Assembly: GCA_030435675.1 (NCBI GenBank)
Contig: CM059621.1
Location: 12,834,001-12,898,000 of the forward strand
Direction of reading: 5' to 3'
Length of the DNA stretch: 64,000 nt
Origin: Steinernema hermaphroditum
Taxonomy: Eukaryota > Nematoda > Chromadorea > Rhabditida > Steinernematidae
Shown here: positions 54,652-64,000 of the stretch, in pieces
Layout: every line of letters begins with the position of its first letter
Numbering within the stretch: the first letter of the stretch is position 1
The notes under the pieces: model-generated
What the model was told of the DNA's origin: nothing
The model's database searches: none
Seen by the model: the letters and a program-made list of their open reading frames with translations, nothing else
Position numbers and translations under genes: made by a program

Positions 54652-57600
54652 TCAGACGGGGATATCGGTGAATTCGCTGAAGCTCTGGCTCCGGATTCGG
54701 ACGCCCTTCGAGGGGGCGACCTGTGGGGTGGCGAAGTCAATGCGCGTCTCGCGGAGTGGACGCCCCTCGAGGGGTCTGTGGACGCTGGCAAAGGCGCTCT
54801 CCTGCACAGAGAGGTCGTCGAAGGCGTCGTTGGTGTAGGTCGGCTGAAAAGTTTGCTGTGACGTCTCGGCGGCCTCGAAGAAGCGAAGCGGAGGCTAGAC
54901 GACGAAGCAGCGCTCCGGAAGCAGCAAACTGACTGTGTGCTCGTAGGGCTCACGATCCGACGGTTTAGTCTCGAGCGCCTCGAGGGCCTCCGTCATTTTC
55001 CGCTGCAGGTGCTCCTCCTGCTTCTTCATGATCATGTCTTCGATCGTATCTGAGAGGAAGGAGGGAACGATGAAAGGGGAGAGCTGGCAATACTCACTGT
55101 CGTCGGATCGAAGTTTGCTCTTCAGAAGGGTCGGTCTTTTGATGGCGCTCTCCCAGAGCGTTGAGATGTCGAGGCACTTGCAGTTGCACGCGAAAATCCA
55201 CCTGGAAGGGAACAGTACATGAGCATGTCAAGATACGTTTGTTGGCTGCTTGCACCTTGTGTTTTATTTGACTTAGGCTTTAGTATTTAAGTTCATGTAA
55301 TAAAGTACTGCTTGCACCTTATTACATGCACTTCATGACCATGCTAGAACAAGTTTGTAATATCTAAGTCCGCTTTGGTCATGTTTTGGTCGTTGCGAAG
55401 ATAGCACTAGGTGACCGAGAGCGATCTTTCTGAAACAAAGACGACTTTTTGCTGTTCAATCGCGTTTCAGTGTCATGCGCACTCAACCACCCGTTCTCGT
55501 ACGAGTTTTTTTTCTGCCGAATTCCCGTAAGCGTCTCTTCGTGATAGCGAATTTCGGGAAATCATTCTGACCAATTTTGTCCGTCGTAAATCTCCAAGAA
55601 AGGGGAATTTTTAAATTCGGACACGCACGTGTTCTGGCGGTCGGTATAAGCGCTATTCGCAATGTAACATAATATAAACGCGGCTAGCAATTCTGAGGGC
55701 CTGCGCATCTCGGTTCGAATGAACTACAATCCGCAATACGTAAAGGAACGCATCGAAGTCTTCTTGCGGGGCTTTTAAAGTGTCAAAGCTCATCTGATGG
55801 GCACATCTCAAACCATAAAGCCACTTTAGGAAAAGATCTCATTGCAAGAATTCGGCACTGGGGGCAATGAGAAATGCGGAACCATGCAGCACCGCACTCC
55901 TGGGAACTCATTAGGAGCTATTAACTCAAAGGTTGTGAGCAAGCAGTAATAATTAAGTAGTAGTGTCGTGAAACGTAACGAACCAGCGATCCCAGTTGAT
56001 TCCGAAATCGAAACTCGTTCGAAGCTCAATGGGATCACCGCTATGAATCTACTTGACACATACATGAGCAAATTTGAATTCTAGAACATCTCGTGCTGCT
56101 TTCTTGCCTACCAAAGCGAACGCAAATATATCTAGAGAAACATCAGGCTTGACCTAAACATCATGACCACCGAATTTCCGTCTCGATCTCCTGTGTTCTA
56201 TGTGACCATAGAGCAATGACATTAAAGTTCAACCCCCTACAGAAATGTACAGTTCCGACGCTCTACTTTGATCGTTTAAATTCGTACAATGTCGTCCTAA
56301 CCGCCGCCTTTCACTTCGTCTAACCATGTCGAACATCGAGTGATTGACACAATCGCTAATTTCAATCGAGGGGACTCCGACGACGTTTAAAATTAGCCCG
56401 AGTGGCAGAGATCGTGTTCCGGTCAGCCCTCCCACTGTGTAAAGTTCGAAGTTCAAACGGCGTTACCTACTTCAGAATGGAGCCGCCGCAGCAGAAACAA
56501 CAACAGCAGCCGAAGCAGAAGGAGAGCGAGAAGATGCCAAGGAAGACGGTCACCTTCTCCCGAAGTTCTCCTAAATATCGCTGTTTTCGAGTTGATCCAG
56601 CGTGCGTACCTTGAAGAATAGGCTCGTCGAATTCGTTCTCCGAGTCGAGAAGAACTCTTAAAGTGACGAAGATGCCGAGGTTCACGAGGGACACCTACAA
56701 CGGACACAATTAACCGGTCAACTTGGCCAGTCCTGGAATGTTTGTGTGCGCACAAACATCGCCGATTTTATGGAAAAACAGGTTGATTTGTGCTGTGAAG
56801 GTCGTCTCTTTGATGATCGAAAATCGCAGATTTTCGGAAATGATGCAACTTGAATGCAGCTAAGGACTGTTTGTACAAAAACAGTAATATTTATGGGCGC
56901 ACTTTGTGTTTACATCGATTTGGCTGTTTGCACTTTGACACATGATGTCGGTGCGCATCTCGTTGTGTACTTGAGTTCTTGAGCTCTGCTGTACGGTAGA
57001 TCAATGGGCATGAGGAATCATTGCCGAGATCATTGGAAACTTGGAATATTGCCATTTGAATCCCTTTCCATAGCCGAAGCCTAGCACGACCATCTCCTGT
57101 TCCTCTATGCAAAATTTTGATGCTACGGTCTTGGGAAAATGTGAGCGTTTATATGCATAACGGAGGATTAAACAGTCGAGTAGTGGAGTCGTCGAGATTT
57201 TGTAGGTGAAGTGAAAGATCAGAATTCTCATAGGAGTTTTGACTCAATCTTTATATTGGATTCGAAGGATTCGATTCGAAGGAAAGCGCAACTAAAACAA
57301 GGAGAAAAAAGTTGAAAAGGAACTTCAAAATTTCATAAAAAAATAATGCACCGAAAATGAATCGATCAGACAGTCTGGAAAGTGCATTATTTTTGAAAGT
57401 CCTTAAAGGTGGGTCGAACTTGCACTTTGCAGACAGTCTAAAAAATCGCTTCATTTATTTTTTTGGGTAGGAGATCGGTCGCAGTGTCTGTAGACAAGAT
57501 GTCTGTCTCGTCTGTAAAGTCTTCGAATGCCAAGATGAGACAGAATTGTCCACACGACCATTTGATCGGTTGAACTTCAGGATAAACGAACTCACCACGG

Positions 57601-57661
57601 CGATAGTTCCGATGGCGCAGCCCCAGTTCTTGGGCTTTCCGGGTTCCTCCTCTTCAAACAT
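54652..57661 (-). CDS. Single-pass membrane protein of unknown function
   Basis: Assembled from exons spread over 3 kb. Exon 1 (ATG 57661-57659) encodes MFEEEEPGKPKNWGCAIGTI; joining it to exon 2 (about 56612-56697) completes one clean membrane helix, GTIAVVSLVNLGIFVTLRVL. Exon 3 (about 55098-55200) has WIFACNCKCLDISTLWES and a basic stretch; exon 4 has DMIMKKQEEHLQRKMTEALE; the last part has FFEAAETSQQTFQPTYTNDA and ends FSEFTDIPV at TGA 54654-54652. An in-frame TAG near 54895 is removed if a 41-nt intron starting GTCAGT is spliced. The exon 2 to 3 phases do not fit, so an exon in the 1.4-kb gap is probably missing from this model. Not recognised. Confidence 0.5.
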
Positions 57662-59318
57662 CTAAACAGCACTCACTTAGTTCCACTCCTCTAGGAATCG
57701 ATCACGCGCCACACAGTAATCGGCCGAACATCGTCCCAAATGGCGCTCGACGGGCCCACCGCCGACGGAACCGGTCGGCTCATCCCGCGGACTTTCCGGG
57801 GATTTGAATAAAACAACGCCGCACCCCAGCGACAAGTGCCACCTTTTGGGTGTCCTAGCACGGTGTTGACCTCAAATGTTTTCGTCACGCACGACATCGC
57901 CGAGAGTTGAGAGATCAAGGCCGTCCGGGCGTACGCAAAAAGACGCTTCTGCAGACGCTTCCGAGATTTCGGCGACGAATCGCCACCTGGAGCGGCCATG
58001 AGACGCCGTGTCGTTGCGCAAAACAATGCAGGGGCGAAGTGGGGGCGTCAGGCGGTGGACAAGAAAGGAAGCCGGAAATCGCGTCGCCAATCAAAGACCG
58101 AACGCAGGGTGTTTGCGGAGCGCGATTTGGGAAGCGGAGCGTGACCAGGAGTGGCGGAAGAGGCGCCTGGCCCGAATTCGCGGAACTTCGTTATGCAACC
58201 CACGTGGAAGAGGAGCGGTTCATTAAAAGTGGCTGGACGGCCTTGGGAACGATGCAGTTCTGTCTCTGCATTGTGACGCGAGTTAAACGTGCACAAAATC
58301 AAAGATCACTTATCGAAGGTCTTTCCAAGTTAGACAAGACTGGCACGGAGGAAAAGACACCGTAAGTGAATCAGTGTATAGAAAGAGACGGTTTGAAAAT
58401 GTTACCAAATAATGGAGACTTTTATGCATTATGCAAAACAGCCGTGAATGAACTTGAAACTGAATGAAATACATCGGATCTACTTGATTAATGTGGTTCA
58501 ATTCACAAACTCTTTTTTTTCCTAAGCACTAGAGGTGCTGATGCCGATCAAGCCCAAAATTCAATCGAATCTTCCATGGAATAGAGTAATTTTGTAATTC
58601 ATTGTGTAATAGTACGACTATCAATATAACCACCAATCAAGTATGTAGGACCTACCGCTGCCATAGAATTGTGGTCCCCGTAGAGAATTGTACCGTATGG
58701 TATAATGTTGGCACAACACCAGCTTCGAGAAAATTGTTCCCCTTATCATCGAAGGTACACCAAGACGTTACGTATACAGGTCCGCCAATAATTCGCAGAC
58801 GCCGTATACGACAACATACGTTAAATTTAATTGAATTTGCTTTTCTTTGAATATTTACAAAATATGACGGAAATGACATTTAAAAGATCTGTCCGTTAGA
58901 AAACAGCTGAAACATTCCTCGTTATAAACAACTCGGAATGTCGAGTGTCCGCTCAACGGTCAAACCCGAAACAAACGGCTGCCCGCACTTTGTGGTTTTT
59001 CATCGAATTTTCGTACAAGTTCCAACGAATTCTTCGTTTGAGTTCTAACGAAGAACTGTTCGTTTTAAGAGACACTTTGAACCCAAAAAAGCGATCCTAA
59101 CTTAGATCAATGGTTGTCTGTTCCAACTAATTACCATTGTGCCATCTGTGCCATTCCATGGCCACATATGGGTGTTCCTCACTCTAGACGGAAGTCTATC
59201 CGAGGTCTAGAAGGTCATTCGGAATTTCAAACCTGAGTCTAGCTCTTTTGCACTTTAGACAAAGTCTAGCTGAGGTCCATTCGGAAATTCGTGAGTCTGA
59301 ATCTGTAGTCTGTTAAGC

Positions 59319-59402
59319 CATTTTCGAGCACATCCAATCGTGAGATCGGTCGGTTTCTTTCCTTTTCCCACCGGTCTCACGTTCGGCTGCTCTCGAAAAT
59401 GA
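59319..59402. ncRNA. Imperfect hairpin, microRNA-precursor-like
   Basis: The 5' arm (from CATTTTCGAG at 59319) and 3' arm (CTCGAAAATG ending 59402) pair over about 35 positions with about eight mismatches and one G-U wobble. The longest runs are CATTTTCGAG and CGTGAGA. The loop is a pyrimidine-rich 15 nt. Size and imperfection fit a pre-miRNA, but an old MITE would look similar. Confidence 0.25.
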
Positions 59403-60689
59403 CTTCCCTGACTTCTGTCTACATTGTGCTTTTTTTGGGACACACTGTAAATCTTAACTCTGTGCAAAATTTCAGCCTGATCTAAATGGGACATATCAAA
59501 GGTAATTTAAACTGCATTCAGACTACACGAGGATGTTTCCACTTTTTTCGTATATTGTAAAGGTGACTTTGCTGTTCGCACAAAGTGATTGGCAACTGAT
59601 TTTGTAAAACTGCTCAAAAACCCCATTTCCTTCAGTGCCACACTGTAGTCCCTGTGTACTTAGTGGTTGAGATTTGGCCAGCCCCATCCTAACAGTCCGC
59701 AGAGATGAATGTGAAGTAATTACGTTGTCCCTGGAACACCAAAGATCTCTCAAGATTTTTGGTCACATCGGTGATGTCACTCCCGAGGACAATGATAGAC
59801 CACAAATATAGATCAAACAATGGCCATTGTCCCACTCGATAAAAAGGGATGCATCTTACGGACATCATAGCGCCACACGAGGGCTTCTGTCCTACCTCTA
59901 TTCGCTGCCGGAGACAGCAAATTAGCTCCCTTTTCAATTTGTTTGTAGTTCCATTCACAGAGTTCACATAAAAACGTCAAAGTGACAATAAATACAGAGA
60001 TCGTTTGTTCGCAGAGCCATTCAGAACCAGGATGTTATTCTTCCCAGGTTCTTCCTTTGCTGATTGACGCTTTTTTTGGGAACAGATTCGCTGATGCTTT
60101 GCTTATTGTGGTTTGTTTTGAGATCTGACGCATTCAACCGATGAAAATGGCAGTAATAAGGCACAAGCGGAAAAGCTCTCCCTCTTGAGCTTGCTAGATT
60201 TGTTCCCTTATCGCAAACGCTGCGAAAATATGCAAAACGAAAGCCGATTTCAAATAGAGCAGAAGTCATTGCTCGCCGATCTCCAAGACACTTGTTGAAA
60301 GGATAGTCCTAAGTAACCCGATTATAAGGCACTGAAGCGAGCTTTCCACTGGTGGCCTGTGTAGTGTGTCACCGGGATTGTAGCCTCTTTTATGTCCAAA
60401 AGACGCCAGAAATTATGTCTTTGCCCTCTCGACAAAATCTAGTTATGGAAGTGTTCTCGGGCGTGGAATGTGGAGGCAAGCTAGTTTTGAGTCACTAACT
60501 TCTTGATTCTTCTTCTTGAGGGAAAACAGTTTCTTTCGATTTACTATACTTTTTACCATTTCGTCTCATTTTCTACCGACGTATGCAACCGATCGTTGAC
60601 GCAGAACCAAGTTAGCTTACATTTTTTTGTTGAGCCCTTTTTATATCGATTTGTCCAATGTACAGTAGTCATCGGATTTTGATATCTCT

Positions 60690-60795
60690 TCCGTTCAAAA
60701 CGTGTTTCATTTTCACCCAGTGTTCTGCCCCTGAATGCACGTTTATGTTCCTGCATTCAAAACGAAAATTGCATCAAAAACAGACGTGCTCTGAA
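60690..60795. repeat. Dispersed repeat, copy A
   Basis: The stretch with GAATGCACGTTTATGTTCC and GCATCAAAAACAGA resembles 62095-62195 (GAATGCATGTTTATGTTCC, GTGTCAAAAACAAA). Probably remains of one transposon family. Confidence 0.55.
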
Positions 60796-60819
60796 GTCAG
60801 AACTGAAGTCCGACGCAAT

Positions 60820-60890
60820 GCATTCGTGGAATTCGTCGATTCGAATCCGTAGATTTGGTGATCTCAGAATGGATCGTCATAGGTGCGTTT
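60820..60890. repeat. Dispersed repeat, copy B1
   Basis: Contains CGTGGAATTCGTCGATTCG and GATCGTCATAGGT; a second copy lies at 61115-61178. Confidence 0.6.
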
Positions 60891-61114
60891 TTTTACTTGA
60901 GATGACACGACTCCGGAGATGCAATAGCCTACCCTGATTGTCGTTTACCACAGCCTGCATTTCACATTTAACCATTTGGAGGAAGTCAGTATCCCTATTG
61001 GGTGAACCTCTCTTCGACAGAGACAAATGCAAGATCATTTTCTGTGGGTGGCCGTTCCCACAGTCTTTCCAACGCTGTTTTGATTTCTGTGCACCAGCTG
61101 TGAACTTAACTCCA

Positions 61115-61178
61115 ACGCGTTCGTGGAATTCGTCGATTCGGCGAACTCAGAACGGACCGTCGTCATAGGTTCATTCGT
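61115..61178. repeat. Dispersed repeat, copy B2
   Basis: Shares CGTGGAATTCGTCGATTCG and a following CTCAGAA...CGTCATAGGT with 60820-60890 in the same orientation, with small insertions and deletions between them. Confidence 0.6.
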
Positions 61179-62094
61179 TTTTTCATTTCTCGGGATAAAT
61201 GCTTAGGAAAAACACTACAGATTTTTCAAAAAATGAGAAAATGCCGAATCTTCTCTGCACTACAAACACGAGATCACCAATGTGGTATATTGGATGGGAG
61301 CATTTAAAACGGGACACTTTTGTGGTGATTGTTTGACCGTATAACACATTGATTTCACTCAAAGTATTCACCATCGGCACGTTATAAGATTAGCCCACTT
61401 TGTGGTCAACATTCGAATTTACAATAAGTTCACAGAACGCAAGGGGTTTGCGGTCAAAAAATGTTTTTGGTCCAATTTTCAACCTCTTCACCTTATTTTT
61501 AATGGTTTCCTCTGATATCGTCATTTGTGGATGAGCGTAGACGACAGTAAGATAGAGCGAAGAAAGTGCTATAAGAACAATAAACCGGATTCTCGCATCT
61601 CAAATTAGAGATTCATTGTGGAAGTCAACTTGAAAAGATGCGTCCTCGGGCAAACGTCCTTTTTGAGAATCCAAAGGTCGTTTTTTCAACATTTGGCTTC
61701 TATTTCCGTGAAATAGAAATGAGCTCGTGGACTCGCTATGTGGGTACGGTAGCTGTGAGTGATAACTACCTATTGTAGTAGGTACCTCCTACATTCCCCT
61801 ATAGTTTGTTACAGTACTTAACCAATTTGGAACCACTGAAGTTAACGGGGCGTGGTGATCCGACAAGACCATCTCTTTGAGACTTGCTTATGTATGATAT
61901 ATGACGAGAACAGCGATAGGTGCATTCGGCAGGTGCATGATAGGTGCATGGAATGCAATGTACAAGTCGTCAATCATAGTTTTGCCACAACTTTAAACAT
62001 GGCGGAAAAAAATTAATGTTTACCAAGTGTCCCATTTCTAATGCTCCAACCCAATGGTTTCATTTCCAGCGATAAGTGATCGTGAAGTATATAT

Positions 62095-62195
62095 TAGAAG
62101 ACGTTTTATTTTCGTCCATTGTTCCGCCTCTGAATGCATGTTTATGTTCCCAGATCCGGCACAAAATGTGTCAAAAACAAAACACTGTTTGCCAA
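62095..62195. repeat. Dispersed repeat, copy A2
   Basis: Diverged direct copy of 60690-60795. Confidence 0.55.
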
Positions 62196-62888
62196 ACACA
62201 CATTTGGAACATTCTATGTATAAAGCATGCAATTCCGGAACAACTATTCCGATGAGAATACAGGTCAACGGTCAAAATGGGAGAAACTATTAGCTACAGT
62301 GCAGCGCTTACAGTATCCAATAGAGATGATCCCTAGAGTGCCACAGTACTAACCGAGACCTCAAGTAAGACTTGCTCCATGTGATCACGTTTTCAGGAAT
62401 AAAAGCACATTGTATATACCTTGCCCTATCGCCCTATGGAGGCATTTGGTAAAAACTAGTAATTTTCGGGAAATTACAGCATCCTTGAATAGTTGCTGAT
62501 TCGCTTTTGTTCTTGGTGCTGATGTCAATGGAAAAAAAGTGAAAACAACGCTGGGAACATACGTTAAACGCAAACAAATTCGCATATTTAAGGAGGTCAG
62601 ACGAAATTTCTGTCATTCTCTCTGCTTCGAACTCGTTGCCCTCCATCGGCTCTAAGATTACTTGCACTTTCCTCTGTTACTGGACTGTGCATCTGTAAAA
62701 GGACTGTAGTGCATATTTTTGAGTGTTTACTCTAAGAGAAACATGTTTATTTGTGAATAAATTTCTATCCGATACAATTTGTAGGCAGAGTGTAATTCTA
62801 TTTTTCACTCGCGTCTTTCCGAAACCTAATTTCCCGTTCAGTATTTAAAACGCCGCCTTTCCCAAGAGACCTCATTGCTTCCAGAGTC

Positions 62889-64000
62889 ATGATGCTGCAG
62901 CTGGCGGTGATCACCTTCGGCATCTTCGGACTCGGCACTTTCGGGATATTCGGCAATCTGAACATCATCTTCGCGACGCTCCGCTCCAAGGAACTCAAAT
63001 CAAAGTGCGGTGAGTGGCCGAGCCTTCCTCCAGAACCACAGCCTCCTTCAGGCATTCTGATCGGCATCCTCGGCTTCTGCGATCTCACCTGCATCGTCTT
63101 CGAGTGGCAGAATGCGGCGCGTCTCCTCCTCGGGGTGCAGTCCTGGCGTCTCTCCTGCTTCATCTTCATGACGCCCTACATGTTCATGATCAACTTCCAG
63201 AGCACCATGATCCTTGCCGTCGCCCTGGACCGCTTCTTCGCCATTATGTTCCCCATCAAGTAGGATCCGGGTCCGTTTTGTCCTTCTTAACTGATTCAGA
63301 TGTCGTGTGATTCAAACTAGGACCTACATCTTGGCCATGATCACTCCTGGTGCGCTCTACGGCGTGGGAATCGTCATCGCCGGCTACGTCTACATGATAG
63401 ACGAACCGATAGAGGTGTGCAACCCTCCTCTCGGGTTCCCTCCGAACGTCAGCATTGCGTGGAACCGCATTACCATCTCCATCAACTTCGCCGTCCTGTT
63501 CGTCTACCTCTGCGCCATACTCGGCCTCAAGTACAAAGGCAAGTTCTCACGGCTGTGTGAAGAAAACAAGAGTCGCCAAATTTTCCGAAAAACTGCTTAA
63601 ACATTCCCGCCGTGGCCACTTTTTTCACAATCTACGTATGTGGGCTCACGCACTTACTCTCACGCTCTGCAATCCAACCAAAACATTACGAGCAACTTTT
63701 TCAGTAAAATTCGGAGACGGCAACGGCAATGGAAAGTCGTACTACCGCCATCAGCAGGCGATCATGAAAAATCTCAGCGTCATGATCATCTTCTTCATCC
63801 TTTCTTGGTTCGTTTGCCACGCGGCCGTCCTCATCGTCACCTTATTCAACTTCGGAGGCGAGGCTATGCTCCACATCGCTCAGTCCACGGCGGTAGGCAA
63901 CACTGTGGACTCTAATCTAACGAGGAGCCTCAGGTGATTCCGGCGATGCTCTGCTACAGTCAGAACTTCTACATCTACTTCTGGCGCAGCGACATGTACC
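62889..64000 (+). CDS. srsx-like chemosensory GPCR (3' end beyond the window)
   Basis: Seven-helix serpentine receptor of the nematode srsx type, acting at the plasma membrane, probably of sensory neurons. The ATG at 62889 follows CTTCCAG. Helix 1: LAVITFGIFGLGTFGIFGNL with the GN motif. After intron 1, GILIGILGFCDLTCIVFEW (helix 2); FIFMTPYMFMINFQSTMILA with ALDRFFAIMFP, the DRxxAI motif after helix 3; TYILAMITPGALYGVGIVIA (helix 4); ITISINFAVLFVYLCAILGL (helix 5); after an intron NLSVMIIFFILSWFVCHAAV (helix 6); and VIPAMLCYSQNFYIYFWRSD (helix 7). The intron at 63539-63704 begins with GC instead of GT. The C-terminal tail is outside the window. Confidence 0.85.

Larger units (their letters stand above)
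57662..62888. other. AT-rich gene-poor region with dispersed repeats
   Basis: 5.2 kb with no supported gene. 57.9-58.3 kb is GC-rich and probably the promoter area of the membrane-protein gene. Beyond that are the hairpin at 59319-59402, two pairs of diverged direct repeats (60.7 with 62.1 kb; 60.83 with 61.12 kb), and a TACAGTGTGTCCC-like transposon end near 59440 on the minus strand. It looks like old transposon debris. Confidence 0.55.

Noticed and set aside
57907..58365. 152-codon plus-strand frame in the GC-rich spacer
   Set aside because: No family likeness, random-looking composition, probable promoter region of the membrane-protein gene.

Overview
The window is nuclear DNA from a nematode, probably a free-living rhabditid-type worm. 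Signs of this are two cuticle collagens with a furin site and Gly-X-Y blocks, an srsx-like chemoreceptor, an F-box-like family of the kind expanded in worms, very short introns (mostly 40-50 nt), and pyrimidine-rich 'TTTCAG' acceptors just upstream of many start codons, as expected for spliced-leader trans-splicing. No species can be named. Gene models were assembled by eye by joining open frames across splice sites, so exon borders may be off by a few bases unless stated.

Layout. 1-735: C-terminal part of an unidentified gene (+). 1014-2770: DDX47/RRP3 rRNA-processing helicase (-). 3045-5552: Integrator subunit 9 (+). 6155-7328: possible LOTUS-domain protein (-). 7828-9289: repeat protein with 23 copies of a 12-residue unit (+). 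9620-11689: dihydroflavonol-reductase-like enzyme (-). 11690-17079 is gene-poor apart from an F-box-like gene (14212-15105, -). 17080-19691: bifunctional purine enzyme ATIC (+), convergent with a retinol-dehydrogenase-like SDR (19878-21067, -). 21612-23175: two divergent genes of unknown function whose start codons overlap. 23219-25287: mitochondrial methionyl-tRNA synthetase (-). 25717-26967: SAM methyltransferase (+).

27462-36463 holds three near-identical actin genes, two head to head and a third in tandem, with a divergent intronless H2A gene and a kinase relic between them. The actin introns are almost identical and the untranslated flanks are mosaic, which points to recent gene conversion. 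36464-38624 carries a transposon-like element with heptamer-rich inverted arms and TA target duplication, with a second small TA-flanked element inserted into a broken coding fragment inside it.

38625-41385: replication factor MCM10 (-), divergent from Mediator subunit MED12/dpy-22 (42293-49183, +). 51082-51815: four-helix membrane protein. 51940-54368: a head-to-head pair of nearly identical cuticle collagens with an identical intron. 54652-57661: single-pass membrane protein (-). 57662-62888 is AT-rich and gene-poor, with dispersed repeats and a microRNA-like hairpin. 62889-64000: srsx-like GPCR cut by the window edge, with an apparent GC-AG intron.

Most genes are housekeeping (transcription, replication, translation, purine synthesis). 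The most unusual signals are the gene-converted actin and collagen inverted pairs, the nested transposons, the 36-bp coding minisatellite and the dual-frame gene at 22.6 kb. I did not find a clearly new multi-gene system.
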